This document shows positions 10,850 through 20,833 of a stretch of DNA of 64,000 nucleotides, piece by piece. The notes beneath the pieces were generated by a model, which was given only the letters and a program-made list of their open reading frames with translations, did not search any database and was not told where the DNA came from. Location of the stretch: the NCBI GenBank assembly GCA_014529385.2, contig CM043944.1, positions 179,048,740 to 179,112,739 of the forward strand, in the 5' to 3' direction. The stretch comes from Adiantum capillus-veneris. Its lineage: Eukaryota; Streptophyta; Polypodiopsida; Polypodiales; Pteridaceae. How positions within the stretch are numbered: position 1 is the first letter of the stretch; each line of letters opens with the position of its first letter. Made by a program: the position numbers and the translations under genes.

Positions 10850-12293
10850 ATCTGTGGAATGGAAATGGCCTATGAACTTTGAGAATAGCGGAATTAAGAG
10901 AATTAGAGTGAGCATTTTTGTGAGACAACTTGGACAACATAGAGGGTGAACTTAATTAGCGGTAGCAACATAACCATAATACTTAATTAATTTGACATGA
11001 ACAATAATTTTTCAAGAGAGAGAGGGTTTAGAGAACTTGACAACAGTTGAGGACCGGTTTTACATGGAGCCGGTCCCCCCCTCCAATAGGCTTTTGTATT
11101 ATAGATTCTCCCATCAAGAGAGACTTGGTACAATACAATATTTGTGTTCCTTGTGAACTAGGTGATGCAATAAAGATGGAAAAATTCATGCATCACAAGC
11201 ATACCATAAACTTTGTAAAAGCATTAACCATCCCCGGCCTCAATCCAAGGCCTCAAACACCTTCAACGATGGAGAGAGCTAGCAGGGAATGGGGGTAGGG
11301 AAGAGGAAGAATAATCATTCATAGGAGAAACAAATAGTTCCTCACTTATGATCACTCTTCTTGCTTAGTATAGCATAATAGCATAGTAATGAAGATGAGG
11401 AAGATGACAAGCTTAAGCATTGAAGCATGGCTCTTGGTTGTATTTGCATTCCATAGCCAAGAGTGTTGGTGTAGGCTCTCAACTTATTAACAAGCTTAGA
11501 GAAGGAGATGGATCTCTTGCACTTTGTACCTCATTGTATGTGTGTGTGTGAGAGAGTATACCCCCCCCCCCCCCCTCCCCCCCCCCCTCCTCTCTCTCTC
11601 TTGTATTATTGAATTATAACATTTGGACAAATGTCCTCTTTTTCCTCTTTGAGAGAAAGAGCTTAATTATTTATTTAAATGCATCTAAATTATTATTGGA
11701 CCCCTTTAAAGCCTATCCAATAGGACTCAAGCACATCATGAGGGTGAAATGGGGAGGATCTTGATATGTGTCTTTTATGCTTCTTAAGAGATCATGTTTG
11801 AATTGAACACTTCAAGCACCTCAGTCATTTAAACATGACAATCTTTTATGCCTCTTGAGAGATCATGTTTGAATGGAACACTTCAAGCATCTTAGTCATT
11901 TAAGCATTACAAGTACCTCAAGCTTGGGCAAGGTTCTCACAAACACCTTAAGCACCTTAGTCAGCGAGCAAAACAAGCACCTCATGCTTGGGTAGGATTC
12001 TCACCTCAAGCTCAGCCCCATCTTGCTTAAGGTCCTCGGTCTAAGGAGTTTTATCACTAACTTTTGGAGGTCTTTAATGAAGCTAACCCTAAGGTCTTTA
12101 AGCTCCATTTGGTAGCATTGCTCTTTGACATACCAACTCTTATTTTGACCCTTTCACCTTGGCCCCGTGTTGAGATAGATCCATAAGAACATGTCTATAT
12201 CCTAACCCTTGTTCCTCTTTTTTCTCCTACATTAAACGATTAGTGTAATATGAGAAAATCATTTGGGTTGGTTAGATATTAGATTTTATGGCA
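10850..12293 (-). repeat. Truncated Gypsy LTR (Met-primed family), unit 1
   Basis: On the minus strand it begins TGCCATAAAATC right after a PPT. It aligns with the full LTR at 54788-56353 through shared blocks such as GAGGACCGG...ACATGGAGCCGGTCCC (11050-11080), CCCATCAAGAGAGAC and ATTGGACCCCTTT...CCAATAGG (11694-11734). Its inner end (about 10850) is blurred by the GA tract and the PBS side is missing. A C/CT tract at 11558-11602 and a two-copy ~70-bp tandem duplication (about 11770-11908) lie inside. Confidence 0.7.
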
Positions 12294-13129
12294 TTACCTC
12301 TCTCTTGAAATCATAGTCGTCCTCGAGTATGAAGTAGAAGAGGTAAAGTCTTAGTCATTAGTCTAAGTTTCTTAGCGGGTAGAGGATCCCTTCTTACCCT
12401 CCGACATCATTTTCGAATGGATGAATAGTCCATTTGGTGCTTGGGAGACTTGGCTGTCCTCGCAAGCATGTATGCTCTTTAGTCCATTTCATTCTACCAA
12501 AGTAGAGCGACAAATTCTACTTGGTGTTTGAGAGACATCGTCATCACAAAGATGATTCTAAGCATGCATACTTTTTAATTTTGTGCACAATAAAAAGAGA
12601 ATTAGTCTTATAAGATAAAAACATTGTTTATTTAAAAGAAACATGTACATTAGCTTACTTTAATCTAGCATTATAAGCATTGACAAGGTTCATACTATCC
12701 TTAAGTTGTAATCCTTGCATCCATCTAGCATCGTCAAAATGTTAATTTTTGAACTTAATAAGATACCATCACGGATAATCTTACCATGTTGTACTACCTT
12801 GTCTTCATGCCGAAGGATAGCTTTGGGTTGTAGCACCTCTTCTTGGTCTTCGATTTCTTGAGGGTCTTCAATAATTGGTTCACTTGTGGCTTTCCTTCGT
12901 AGGGCTTAAGTGGGCTCACATGAAAAGCATTGTGTATGAGCCAATGATTGGGCAGATTGAGTTGATAAGCCATTTTATTGATTGGATTCAAGATTTGAAA
13001 AGAAACATAGCATCTTTTTGCCTGTTTAACATAAAACTTTTGATGGCCCGTAGGATTTTTGCCCGTCGTTTGCCTCAATTGAGCCTTGGGAAACTTAAGT
13101 AGGACCCAATCATTTTCTTTGAACGTTAA
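12294..13129 (-). pseudogene. Gypsy PPT, 3' UTR and C-terminal pol end, unit 1 (left part)
   Basis: The PPT is the complement of 12294-12312 (TTCAAGAGAGAGGTAA). Next comes the 3' untranslated part, then about 12790-13129 encodes the post-integrase region: NDWVLLKFPKAQLRQ, MGHQKYYVK-type, CYVSFQILNPINKMAYQLNLP and NHWLIHNAFHVSPLKPYEG (here KNPTGHQKFYVK). The rest of this domain continues at 14467 on the other side of a transposon insertion. Confidence 0.8.
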
Positions 13130-14466
13130 CATTAGGTTGGTAACCTAACAGACATAAAAGTGTCCTTTCAGGGTTTTGAAAAAAACCTCCAAAACCATAG
13201 TAGATCCACTCATTTTGTAAAATCCTTTCATGAGGTTATAGTTCAAGGCCTACTACACATGGAAAAAATAAGAAACTTGTAAAATTTCTCATCTTTTGGT
13301 CACACCAAGTCTCCAAAGTTGATGGACCAGTACATTTTCATACAAACAGTCATTTCTTACGTTTTGTTGCATAAAAATAAGATTAGGGATTTTTGTAGGA
13401 CTTGAGATAAATTCCCTAGTTAACTTCAATGGGTTGGTGGTCAGAACATATGGTTGCTTCTTACTCACTATTTTTTGTTTTGCCAAAAGAAATAGGTACA
13501 AAAAAGTTGAATTTTTACCATTCTGCAAACCTATCATCAAAGTTTCTATAACCACGCTCAATACAAATAATATATGCATGTTTTCTTAGTTCCCTATTGT
13601 CCTTTAGGTTCATAAGGAGCCATGGTGCATGTCAAAAGAATAATAAATCTCTTACCAAGGGGAATCTTGGGGACAAAGATGAAGTGCTAAATACAGCAAA
13701 CATGAAAAAACTGGGTTCAACATTATGAGTTGTAGAATCCCATAGAAACTATTCAATATCTAACCAAATTTGATCCTTATGACTAGATATGGTTACTACC
13801 TACAAAATGCATGTAGTTGTCACAAGAAACTAACAATATTGAAAAAGATATACTTGATATACTAGAATGTTTTGTTTTCTTTTATAATTGAAAAAATCAA
13901 CCATCGTTGTCTACTATGAAAAATAGGGTATTAGATGCCCCAAAACTCAAGGAATATTAGCTTTATGTTACAATATGCGACATAGAAAATCAAAATTGCA
14001 TTTGGATATCATGAAAGCCACCAAAAAAATCATAGAAGAGCTAAAATTGGCTAAAAAATAGATTTGACAATTTTTGTAATTTGGTCATAACTTACAACTT
14101 TAACATTTATTTCTCCCTAGAAGCATCAGGACATGTTGAGGACTACTAAGGATAGTTCTCTAGCATTATAGACCTCACAAACATGAATTCTAGCGTGGTA
14201 TAGTTGCAAAAAGTTGAAAAAAGCCAAAAACAGGACCCGTTTTTTCACACAGTTTAGGTTGTAAAATGTTGTGCAAGAACAAGGTTAAAGATGGAATTGA
14301 TATTCCAAAAAAAATGTCGAGTTATTTTCAGCTCATGAGACAACTTTCTAGACAGATAGCACCTCAAAATCCATTTTGAAACTCTTGACATAATTCAAGG
14401 AAAATGGTCACTTAACAAGAAATAAAAGTGTCCCAGGACATAAAAGTGTCCCATTACCACCTAGTG
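13130..14466. mobile_element. TTAA-flanked non-autonomous DNA transposon, copy 1 (1,337 bp)
   Basis: Begins CATTAGGTTGGTAA and ends TTACCACCTAGTG, a ~14-bp terminal inverted repeat. It is bounded by TTAA at 13126-13129 and 14467-14470. The matching unit-2 sequence has a single TTAA at 19734-19737, so the insertion and the 4-bp duplication are directly visible. Near both ends lies ATAAAAGTGTCC in the same orientation. No transposase is encoded. A 96-residue minus-strand frame (13289-13579) is conserved in copy 2 but resembles nothing I know. TTAA duplication is the hallmark of the piggyBac superfamily; assignment rests on that and on length only. Confidence 0.8.
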
Positions 14467-14897
14467 TTAAGGCCCTTCTGTGCTTGTCAGCAATTACAAC
14501 TTTTTTCCTTTGTTGAGAGCTGGATATAATCTCCTTAAACTTTTGAAAAGATTCTTGTAGGTCACGGCTATACTCATCGGCAGCGAAGATCTTCTCATGT
14601 ACTTTAAGTAGCAAGGGACTTTTAGGTTCTCCATCTATGATCTCAAAAGGTTCCTTGCCCATAGGATTATGGACAATATTATTGTATGCATACTATACAA
14701 GGGGTAAGTAATTCTCCAATCGTGAGCCTTTATCTACTTCTGTAACATATGTCTTTAGTAGATCTATAATCGTAAGATTGACTATCTCACTTTGGCCATC
14801 CGTTTGTGGGTGATAGGCCAAAGAGAAATTCAATCTTGTACCTAGATTTTCAGTGTTGTACCTAGATTGACTATCTCACTTTGGCCATCCGTTTGTG
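14467..14897 (-). pseudogene. Gypsy integrase fragment, unit 1 (right part) and unit junction
   Basis: Minus-strand remains of the integrase end: SLAYHPQTDGQSEIVNLTI (catalytic E in QSE), then the segment KSPLLLKVHEKIFAADEYSRDLQESFQKFKEIISSSQQRKK. At 14850-14897 a second, duplicated piece of the PQTDGQSEIVNL coding sequence directly abuts unit 2. The same duplication is present at the unit 2/3 junction (20081-20150). Confidence 0.8.
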
Positions 14898-15034
14898 GGT
14901 TGATTGTAGCTGTCTTGGCTACTTGAATGTTCAAGTGGGAAGTATCTGAAGGTGGTGTTGTGTGCAAATGGATTTTACATTGTAAGCATCTTTCATGTCT
15001 CTTACTGTGATAACTGCATATTGTTAGCATCTCT

Positions 15035-15036
<2 letters not shown>

Positions 15037-15096
<60 letters not shown>

Positions 15097-15118
15097 ACAC
15101 ACTCACACACACACACAC

Positions 15119-15183
<65 letters not shown>
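15037..15183. repeat. (CT)n then (CA)n compound microsatellite
   Basis: About 55 bases of CT followed by about 90 bases of CA, nearly perfect. It replaces the poly-C of unit 1 at the same position. Confidence 0.95.
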
Positions 15184-15186
<3 letters not shown>

Positions 15187-15199
15187 CATTGTGGGAAAA

Positions 15200-16616
15200 G
15201 CAAATATGGCATGATATGCTTCTTTGTCACGTTCAAGGTTTGGAAGAAGAGAGCGAATGTAGATGTCAAGTGACAAGTGTATTTTGTCTCACACAGCTCC
15301 TCAATATGGTAAATGACTTTGTAATGAGAAAACAAATATAGAAGAGAGCTTATAGTGGTATGGCCAAATCTTGTCATAGATTATTTTCCCTCTCCTTTGA
15401 ACGTAGTGATCAAATGAAGAATGCTAAGTTTTGGTGATGATTCCAAATGACTTATCTGCATTTGCAAAATCGTTTCTAAGGATGATTTCTTGTTTAATCA
15501 ACCAAGGTAATCGATGAGAAGTTTGATTATCTTTAGGTTCATGTTCCAATAAAAGATAGTTGAAGAGTTACTTAAATTGGAAAAATGGTCTACAAAACTG
15601 GGCAGATAGTAGATATTGAGCTTGTATCAAAGTGGTAGTACAATCAAATAATAACTCAAATGAAAAAACCAATCATGATGCTTGATTTAGACAATAGTTA
15701 GAATGATCTTAATAGTAGATATTGAGCTTAGATCAAAGCGATAGTAAGGTCAAATAATAACTCAAATGAAAAACTAATCATGATGCTCGATTTAGACAAT
15801 AGTTAGAATGATCTTATACTTGGTATAGAGTTGTAATATTGATAATTACGAGATAACTTACAAAAGGCTATCCAAGCTTAGGAAATGCACAAACATATGA
15901 TGATTAACAACCAGCTATTCGGATATGCTAAAGTAGGGCTCCTGATAAAAAGGTTTTTGATATCCAATTCCGGCATAAGAGTGAGCATCCTTCACTAATA
16001 ATTAGCTATCCATAAAGAAGTAGTAAAAACAATAGAAGATATGTCATAGAGGGGCAACGAAATGAGGCAGTATCAAGAAATATGCAATAAAAACTTCACT
16101 ATCGTATGGTGAAACACTATAGATAATGGCAAAGGAGAAAAGGTACAATTCACATTACGTTACATTACTAGTAGTAGATATAATTGTACATTTTTGGGCC
16201 AATGGCTCGTGGAAAAGACTAGGGAAAAAGTGATTAGATGTAATTTTTCTATTTTTCAAGAGATAACTACATGCATAGCCGCATCTGCATTCTAAGAACC
16301 AAGATAGCAATCATCATACATACTAGGGAGAGGGTTCTATTCGACAACGAGACAAGCTTCAACTATAACGTGGTTATCATGGGTTGTTTTAATTAGGAAA
16401 TATTTCAGCTTGTAAATGAGAATACTTGGTTGATGTTATTATATGGGTGGATTTCAATTTGATCGAAGTGGATCACTTACCGAATATTTCTTGCTACTAC
16501 TCTGGCTGGCTATGCATAGTGAGTCCTACACCACGATGCCCTGAGTTTTATGTTGTTCTCACATGCGGATTTAGATTGCTTTATTATAGTATCCTTGTAA
16601 AGAGAACCATCAAGAT
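15200..16616. other. Non-coding part of unit 2
   Basis: Counterpart of 8760-10080. Nothing coding is recognisable. Confidence 0.4.

Positions 16617-16668
<52 letters not shown>
16617..16668. repeat. (GA)n microsatellite
   Basis: Counterpart of the tract at 10088 in unit 1. Confidence 0.95.
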
Positions 16669-16670
<2 letters not shown>

Positions 16671-17395
16671 TTGTGCCTACTAGTGTCATAACTAGAAATA
16701 TCTACATCAAATAGATTTATGATTGCAACCATAGTTTTGTCTAAGATTCCTCGGGTTATAATCATTTCCATATTCTTTATCTCTACCAGAGTCTCTTTTT
16801 GTTTTTTTTTCTTTGGAAAATGGTTATTGTATCTACCGTCATTTTCCATGTTGAACTCTTCTATGCCCTACCGTTGTATTGACTATGTATTATACTTACA
16901 TGGTTGACTAATTTGACAAACAATGTGTCGTAATAAAGCAATAATAGCAATAAAGATGATATAAGTTTGTTGGTCTGGTCCTCTAGGGGGTTCTTGGTGA
17001 GATTGATTGATGTGCAATAGAAATGAATAAATGTAATGCTACAATATATGCATTAATGAGCAACATTTTATGAACCTATGTGCTAACGATTAACATTTCA
17101 TTCAGGTACTTACCAATAGGATGCGACACAAAAGAGAAATAACATTAAAAAAATAATATCAAGGTCGTAGCTACTGGAATAGTTTGTTTTGGTTGGAGTG
17201 ATGAGTAGAGAAAGAGAACTACACATTTGGTGTGGGTGGTGGTGGTTATGAGAAAAAGGTCTTGCTCTATTTGTAATAATCTGATTGGCAGCTAGTGTTG
17301 GCCTTCAAGGCGACTGCAAGAGCAAGTGCATGGGAGCCACAATTCTATCTTGTTGCTCATGTAGCCTTGTAAAGAGAACCATAAGGATTTTGGGG

Positions 17396-17469
<74 letters not shown>
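17396..17469. repeat. (GA)n microsatellite
   Basis: Counterpart of the tract at 10810, here more than twice as long. Confidence 0.95.
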
Positions 17470-17472
<3 letters not shown>

Positions 17473-17489
17473 TTGTGACTATCGGTGAA

Positions 17490-18197
17490 ATGGAAATGGC
17501 CTATGAACCTTGAGGATAGAGAAATTAAGAGAATTAGAGTGATAATTTTTGTGCGACTACTTGGAGAACATAGAGGGTGAACTTAATTAGCAGTAGCAAC
17601 ATAACCATAATACTTAATTAACTTGGCATGAACAATACTTTTGCAAGAGAGAGAGGGTTTAGAGAACTTGACAACAGTTGAGGACCGGATTTACATGGAG
17701 CCAGTCCCCCCCTCCAATAGGCTTTTGTATTATAGATTCTCCCATCAAGAGAGACTTGGTACAATACAATATTTGTGTTCCTTGTGACCTAGGTGATGCA
17801 ATGAATATGGAAAGATTCATGCATCACAAGCATACCATAAACTTTGTAAAAGCATTAACCATCCCCGGCCTCAATCCCAAGGCCTCAAACACCTTCAACA
17901 GTGCAGAGAGCTAGCGGGGAATGAGGGTAGGGAAGAGGAAAAAGAATCATTCATAGGAGAAAGAAATAGTTCCTCACTTATGATCACTCTTCTTGCTTAG
18001 CATAGCATAGTAGCATAGTAATGAAGATGAGGAAGATGACAAACTTAAGCATTGAAGCATGGCTCTTGGTTGTATTTGCATTCCATAGCCAAGAGTGTTG
18101 GTGTAGGCTCTCAACTTATCAACAAGCTTAGAGAAGGAGATGGAGCTCTTGTACTTTGTACCTCATTGTATGTGTGTGTGTGAGAAAGTATATCCCC

Positions 18198-18229
<32 letters not shown>

Positions 18230-18897
18230 TGTATTATTTAATTATAACATTTGGACAAGTGTCCTCTTTTTCCTCTTTGAGAGAAAGAGCTTAATCATTT
18301 ATTTAAATGCATCTAAATTATCATTGGACCCCTTTAAAGCCTATCCAATAGGATTCAATCACATCATGAGGGTGAAATGGGGAGGATCTTGACATGTGTC
18401 TTTTATGCTTCTTAAAAGATCATGTTTGAATTGAACACTTCAAGCACCTCAGTCATTTAAGCATGAAAATCTTTTATGCCCCTTGAGAGATCATGTTTGA
18501 ATTGAACACTTCAAGCATCTTAGTCATTGAAGCATTACAAGTACCTCAAGCTTGGGCAAAATTCTCACAAACACCTTAAGCACCTTAGTCAGCAAGCAAA
18601 ACAAGTACCTCATGCTTGGGTAGGATTCTCACCTCAAGCTCAACCCCATCCTGCTTAAGGTCCTAGGTCTAAGGAATTTTATTACTAACTTTTGGAGGTC
18701 TTTAAGCTCCCTTAGGTAGCATTGCTCTTTGGCATACCATCTCTTATTTGGACCCTTTCACCTTGGCCCCGTGTTGAGATAGATCCATAAGCACATGTCT
18801 ATATCCTAACCCTTGTTCCTCTTTTTTCTCCTACATTAAACGATTAGTGTAATATGAGAAAATCGTTTGGGTTGATTAGATATTAGATTTTATGACA
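17490..18897 (-). repeat. Truncated Gypsy LTR (Met-primed family), unit 2
   Basis: Same LTR fragment as 10850-12293. It starts TGTCATAAAATC on the minus strand next to its PPT (18898-18916). A poly-C/(CT)n tract lies at 18195-18230. Confidence 0.7.
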
Positions 18898-20150
18898 TTA
18901 CCTCTCTCTTGAAATCATAGTCATCCTCGACTATGAAGTAGAAGAGATAAAGTCTTAGTCATTAGTCTAAGTTTCTTAGCGGATAGAGGATCCCGTTTTA
19001 CCCTACAACATCACTTCCGAATGGATGAATAGTCCATTTGGTGCTTGGGAGACTTGGCTGTCGCAAGCATATATGCTCTTTAGTCCATTTCATTCTACCA
19101 AAGTAGAGCGACAAATTCTGCTTGGTGTTTGAGAGACATCGTCATCACAAAGATGATTCTAAGCATGAATACTTATTTTGTGCACAATAAAAAGAGAATT
19201 AATCTTATAAGATAAAAACATTGTTTATTTAAAAGAAACATGTACATTAGCTTACTCTAATGTAGCATTGTAAGCATTGACAATGTTTATACTATCCTTA
19301 AGTTGTAATCCTTGCATCCATCTAGCATCGTCAAAAGGATAATTTTTGAACTTAATAAGATACCATCACAGATAATATTACCATGTCGTACTACCTTGTC
19401 TTCATGCCAAAGGATAGCTTTGGGTTATTGCACCTCTTCTTGTTCTTCGATTTCTTGAGGGTCTTCAATAATTGGTTCACCTGGTGGCTCTCCTTCGTAG
19501 GGCTTAAGTGGGCTCACATGAAAAGCATTGTGTATGAGCCAATGGTTCGGCAGCTTGAGTTGATAAGCCATTTTATTGATTGGCTTCAAGATTTGAAAAG
19601 AACCATATCATCTTTTTGCGTGTTTAACATAATACTTTTGATGGCCCATAGGATTTTTGCCCATCATTTGCCTCAGTTGAGCCTTGGGAAACTTAAGTAA
19701 GACCCAATCATTTTCGATGAACGTTAAGGCCCTTTTGTGCTTGTCAGCAACAACTTTTTTCCTTTGTTGAGAGCTGGATATAACCTCCTTAAACTTTTGA
19801 AAAGATTCTTGTAGGTCACGGCTATACTCATCGGCAACGAAGATCTTCCCATGTACTTTAAGTAGCAAGGGACTTTTAGGTCTTCCATCTATGATCTCAA
19901 AGGTTCCTTGCCAATAGAAGTATGTACAATATTATTGTATGCATACTCTACAAGGGGTAAGTAATTGTCCAATTGTGAGCCTTTATCTACTTGTGTAACA
20001 TATGTATTTAGTAGATATATAATCGTAAGATTGACTATCTCACTTTGGCCATCCGTTTGTGGGTGATAGGCCAAAGAGAAATTCAATCTTGTACCTAGAT
20101 TTTCAATGTTGTACAGAGATTGACTATCTCACTTTGGACATCCGTTTGTA
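18898..20150 (-). pseudogene. Gypsy pol 3' end, unit 2 (uninterrupted)
   Basis: PPT, 3' untranslated region and post-integrase coding region as in unit 1 but without the transposon, so it shows the empty TTAA site at 19734-19737. Recognisable minus-strand pieces are LLKVHGKIFVADEYSRDLQ, NDWVLLKFPKAQLRQMMGK, MGHQKYYVKHAKR and LAYHPQTDGQSEIVNLTI. A duplicated PQTDGQ scrap ends the unit. Confidence 0.8.
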
Positions 20151-20287
20151 GGTTGATTGTAGCTGTCTTGGCTATTTGAATGTTCAAGTGGGAAGTATTT
20201 GAAGGTGGTGTTGTGTGCAAATGGATTTTACATTGTAAGCATCTTGCATGTCTCTTACTGTGATAACTGCATATTGTTAGCATCTCT

Positions 20288-20359
<72 letters not shown>

Positions 20360-20833
20360 ATCATTGTGGGAAAGCAAAACACACATATATGGCATGATAT
20401 GCTTCTTTGTCACGTTCAAGGTTTGGAAGAAGAGAGCGAATGTAGATGTCAAGTGACAAGTGTATTTTGTCTCACACAGCTCCTGAATATGTTAAATGAC
20501 TCTGTAATGAGAAAACAAATATAGAAGAGAACTTATAGTGGTATGGCCAAATCTTGTCATAGATTATTTTCCCTCTCGTTTGAACGTAGTGATCAAATGA
20601 AGAATGCGAAGTTCTGGTGATGATTCCAAATGACTTATCTGTATTTGCAAAAGTGTTTTTAAAGAGGTACTAAAGATGATTTCTTGTTAAATCAACCAAG
20701 GTAATCGATGAGAAGTTTGATTATCTTTAGGTTCATGTTCCAATAAAAAATAATTGAAGAGTTACATAAATTGGGAAAATGGTCTACAAAACTGGGAAGA
20801 TAGTAGATATTGAGTTTGTATCAAAGCGGTAGT
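20151..20833. repeat. Tandem segmental repeat, unit 3 (truncated)
   Basis: Third copy of the unit start (GGTTGATTGTAGCTG) with a CT/CA microsatellite at about 20286-20360. It is cut at TCAAAGCGGTAGT by the LTR that begins at 20834. The remaining ~4.5 kb is not found on the other side. Confidence 0.85.

Larger units (their letters stand above)
8590..14897. repeat. Tandem segmental repeat, unit 1 (~6.3 kb including an insertion)
   Basis: Starts at GGTTGATTGTAGCTG, overlapping the F-box stop, and ends where the same sequence recurs at 14898. Matching landmarks occur in the same order in unit 2: AAGCATCTTGCATG (about 8678 / 14987), CAAAGCGGTAGT (about 9202 / 15620), two GA tracts (10088, 10810 / 16617, 17396), the C/CT tract (11558 / 18195), a Gypsy LTR end (12293 / 18897) and a Gypsy pol fragment. 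It is longer than unit 2 because of the DNA transposon at 13130-14466. Confidence 0.85.
14898..20150. repeat. Tandem segmental repeat, unit 2 (~5.25 kb)
   Basis: Full second copy of the unit starting at GGTTGATTGTAGCTG. It lacks the F-box coding sequence and lacks the TTAA transposon. It has its own internal tandem duplication of ~105 bp (about 15605-15712 and 15713-15815), covering TCAAAG(T/C)G(G/A)TAGTA through TTAGAATGATCTTA. Confidence 0.85.

Noticed and set aside
13130-14466. Classification of the 1.34-kb element as CACTA because its tip reads CACTAG
   Set aside because: The duplication is 4-bp TTAA in both copies with two empty sites, and the 3-bp flanks do not match, which does not fit En/Spm.
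15024-15377. Cys/Val repeat protein in the CA microsatellite
   Set aside because: Product of the CA/GT tract, no start context or domain.
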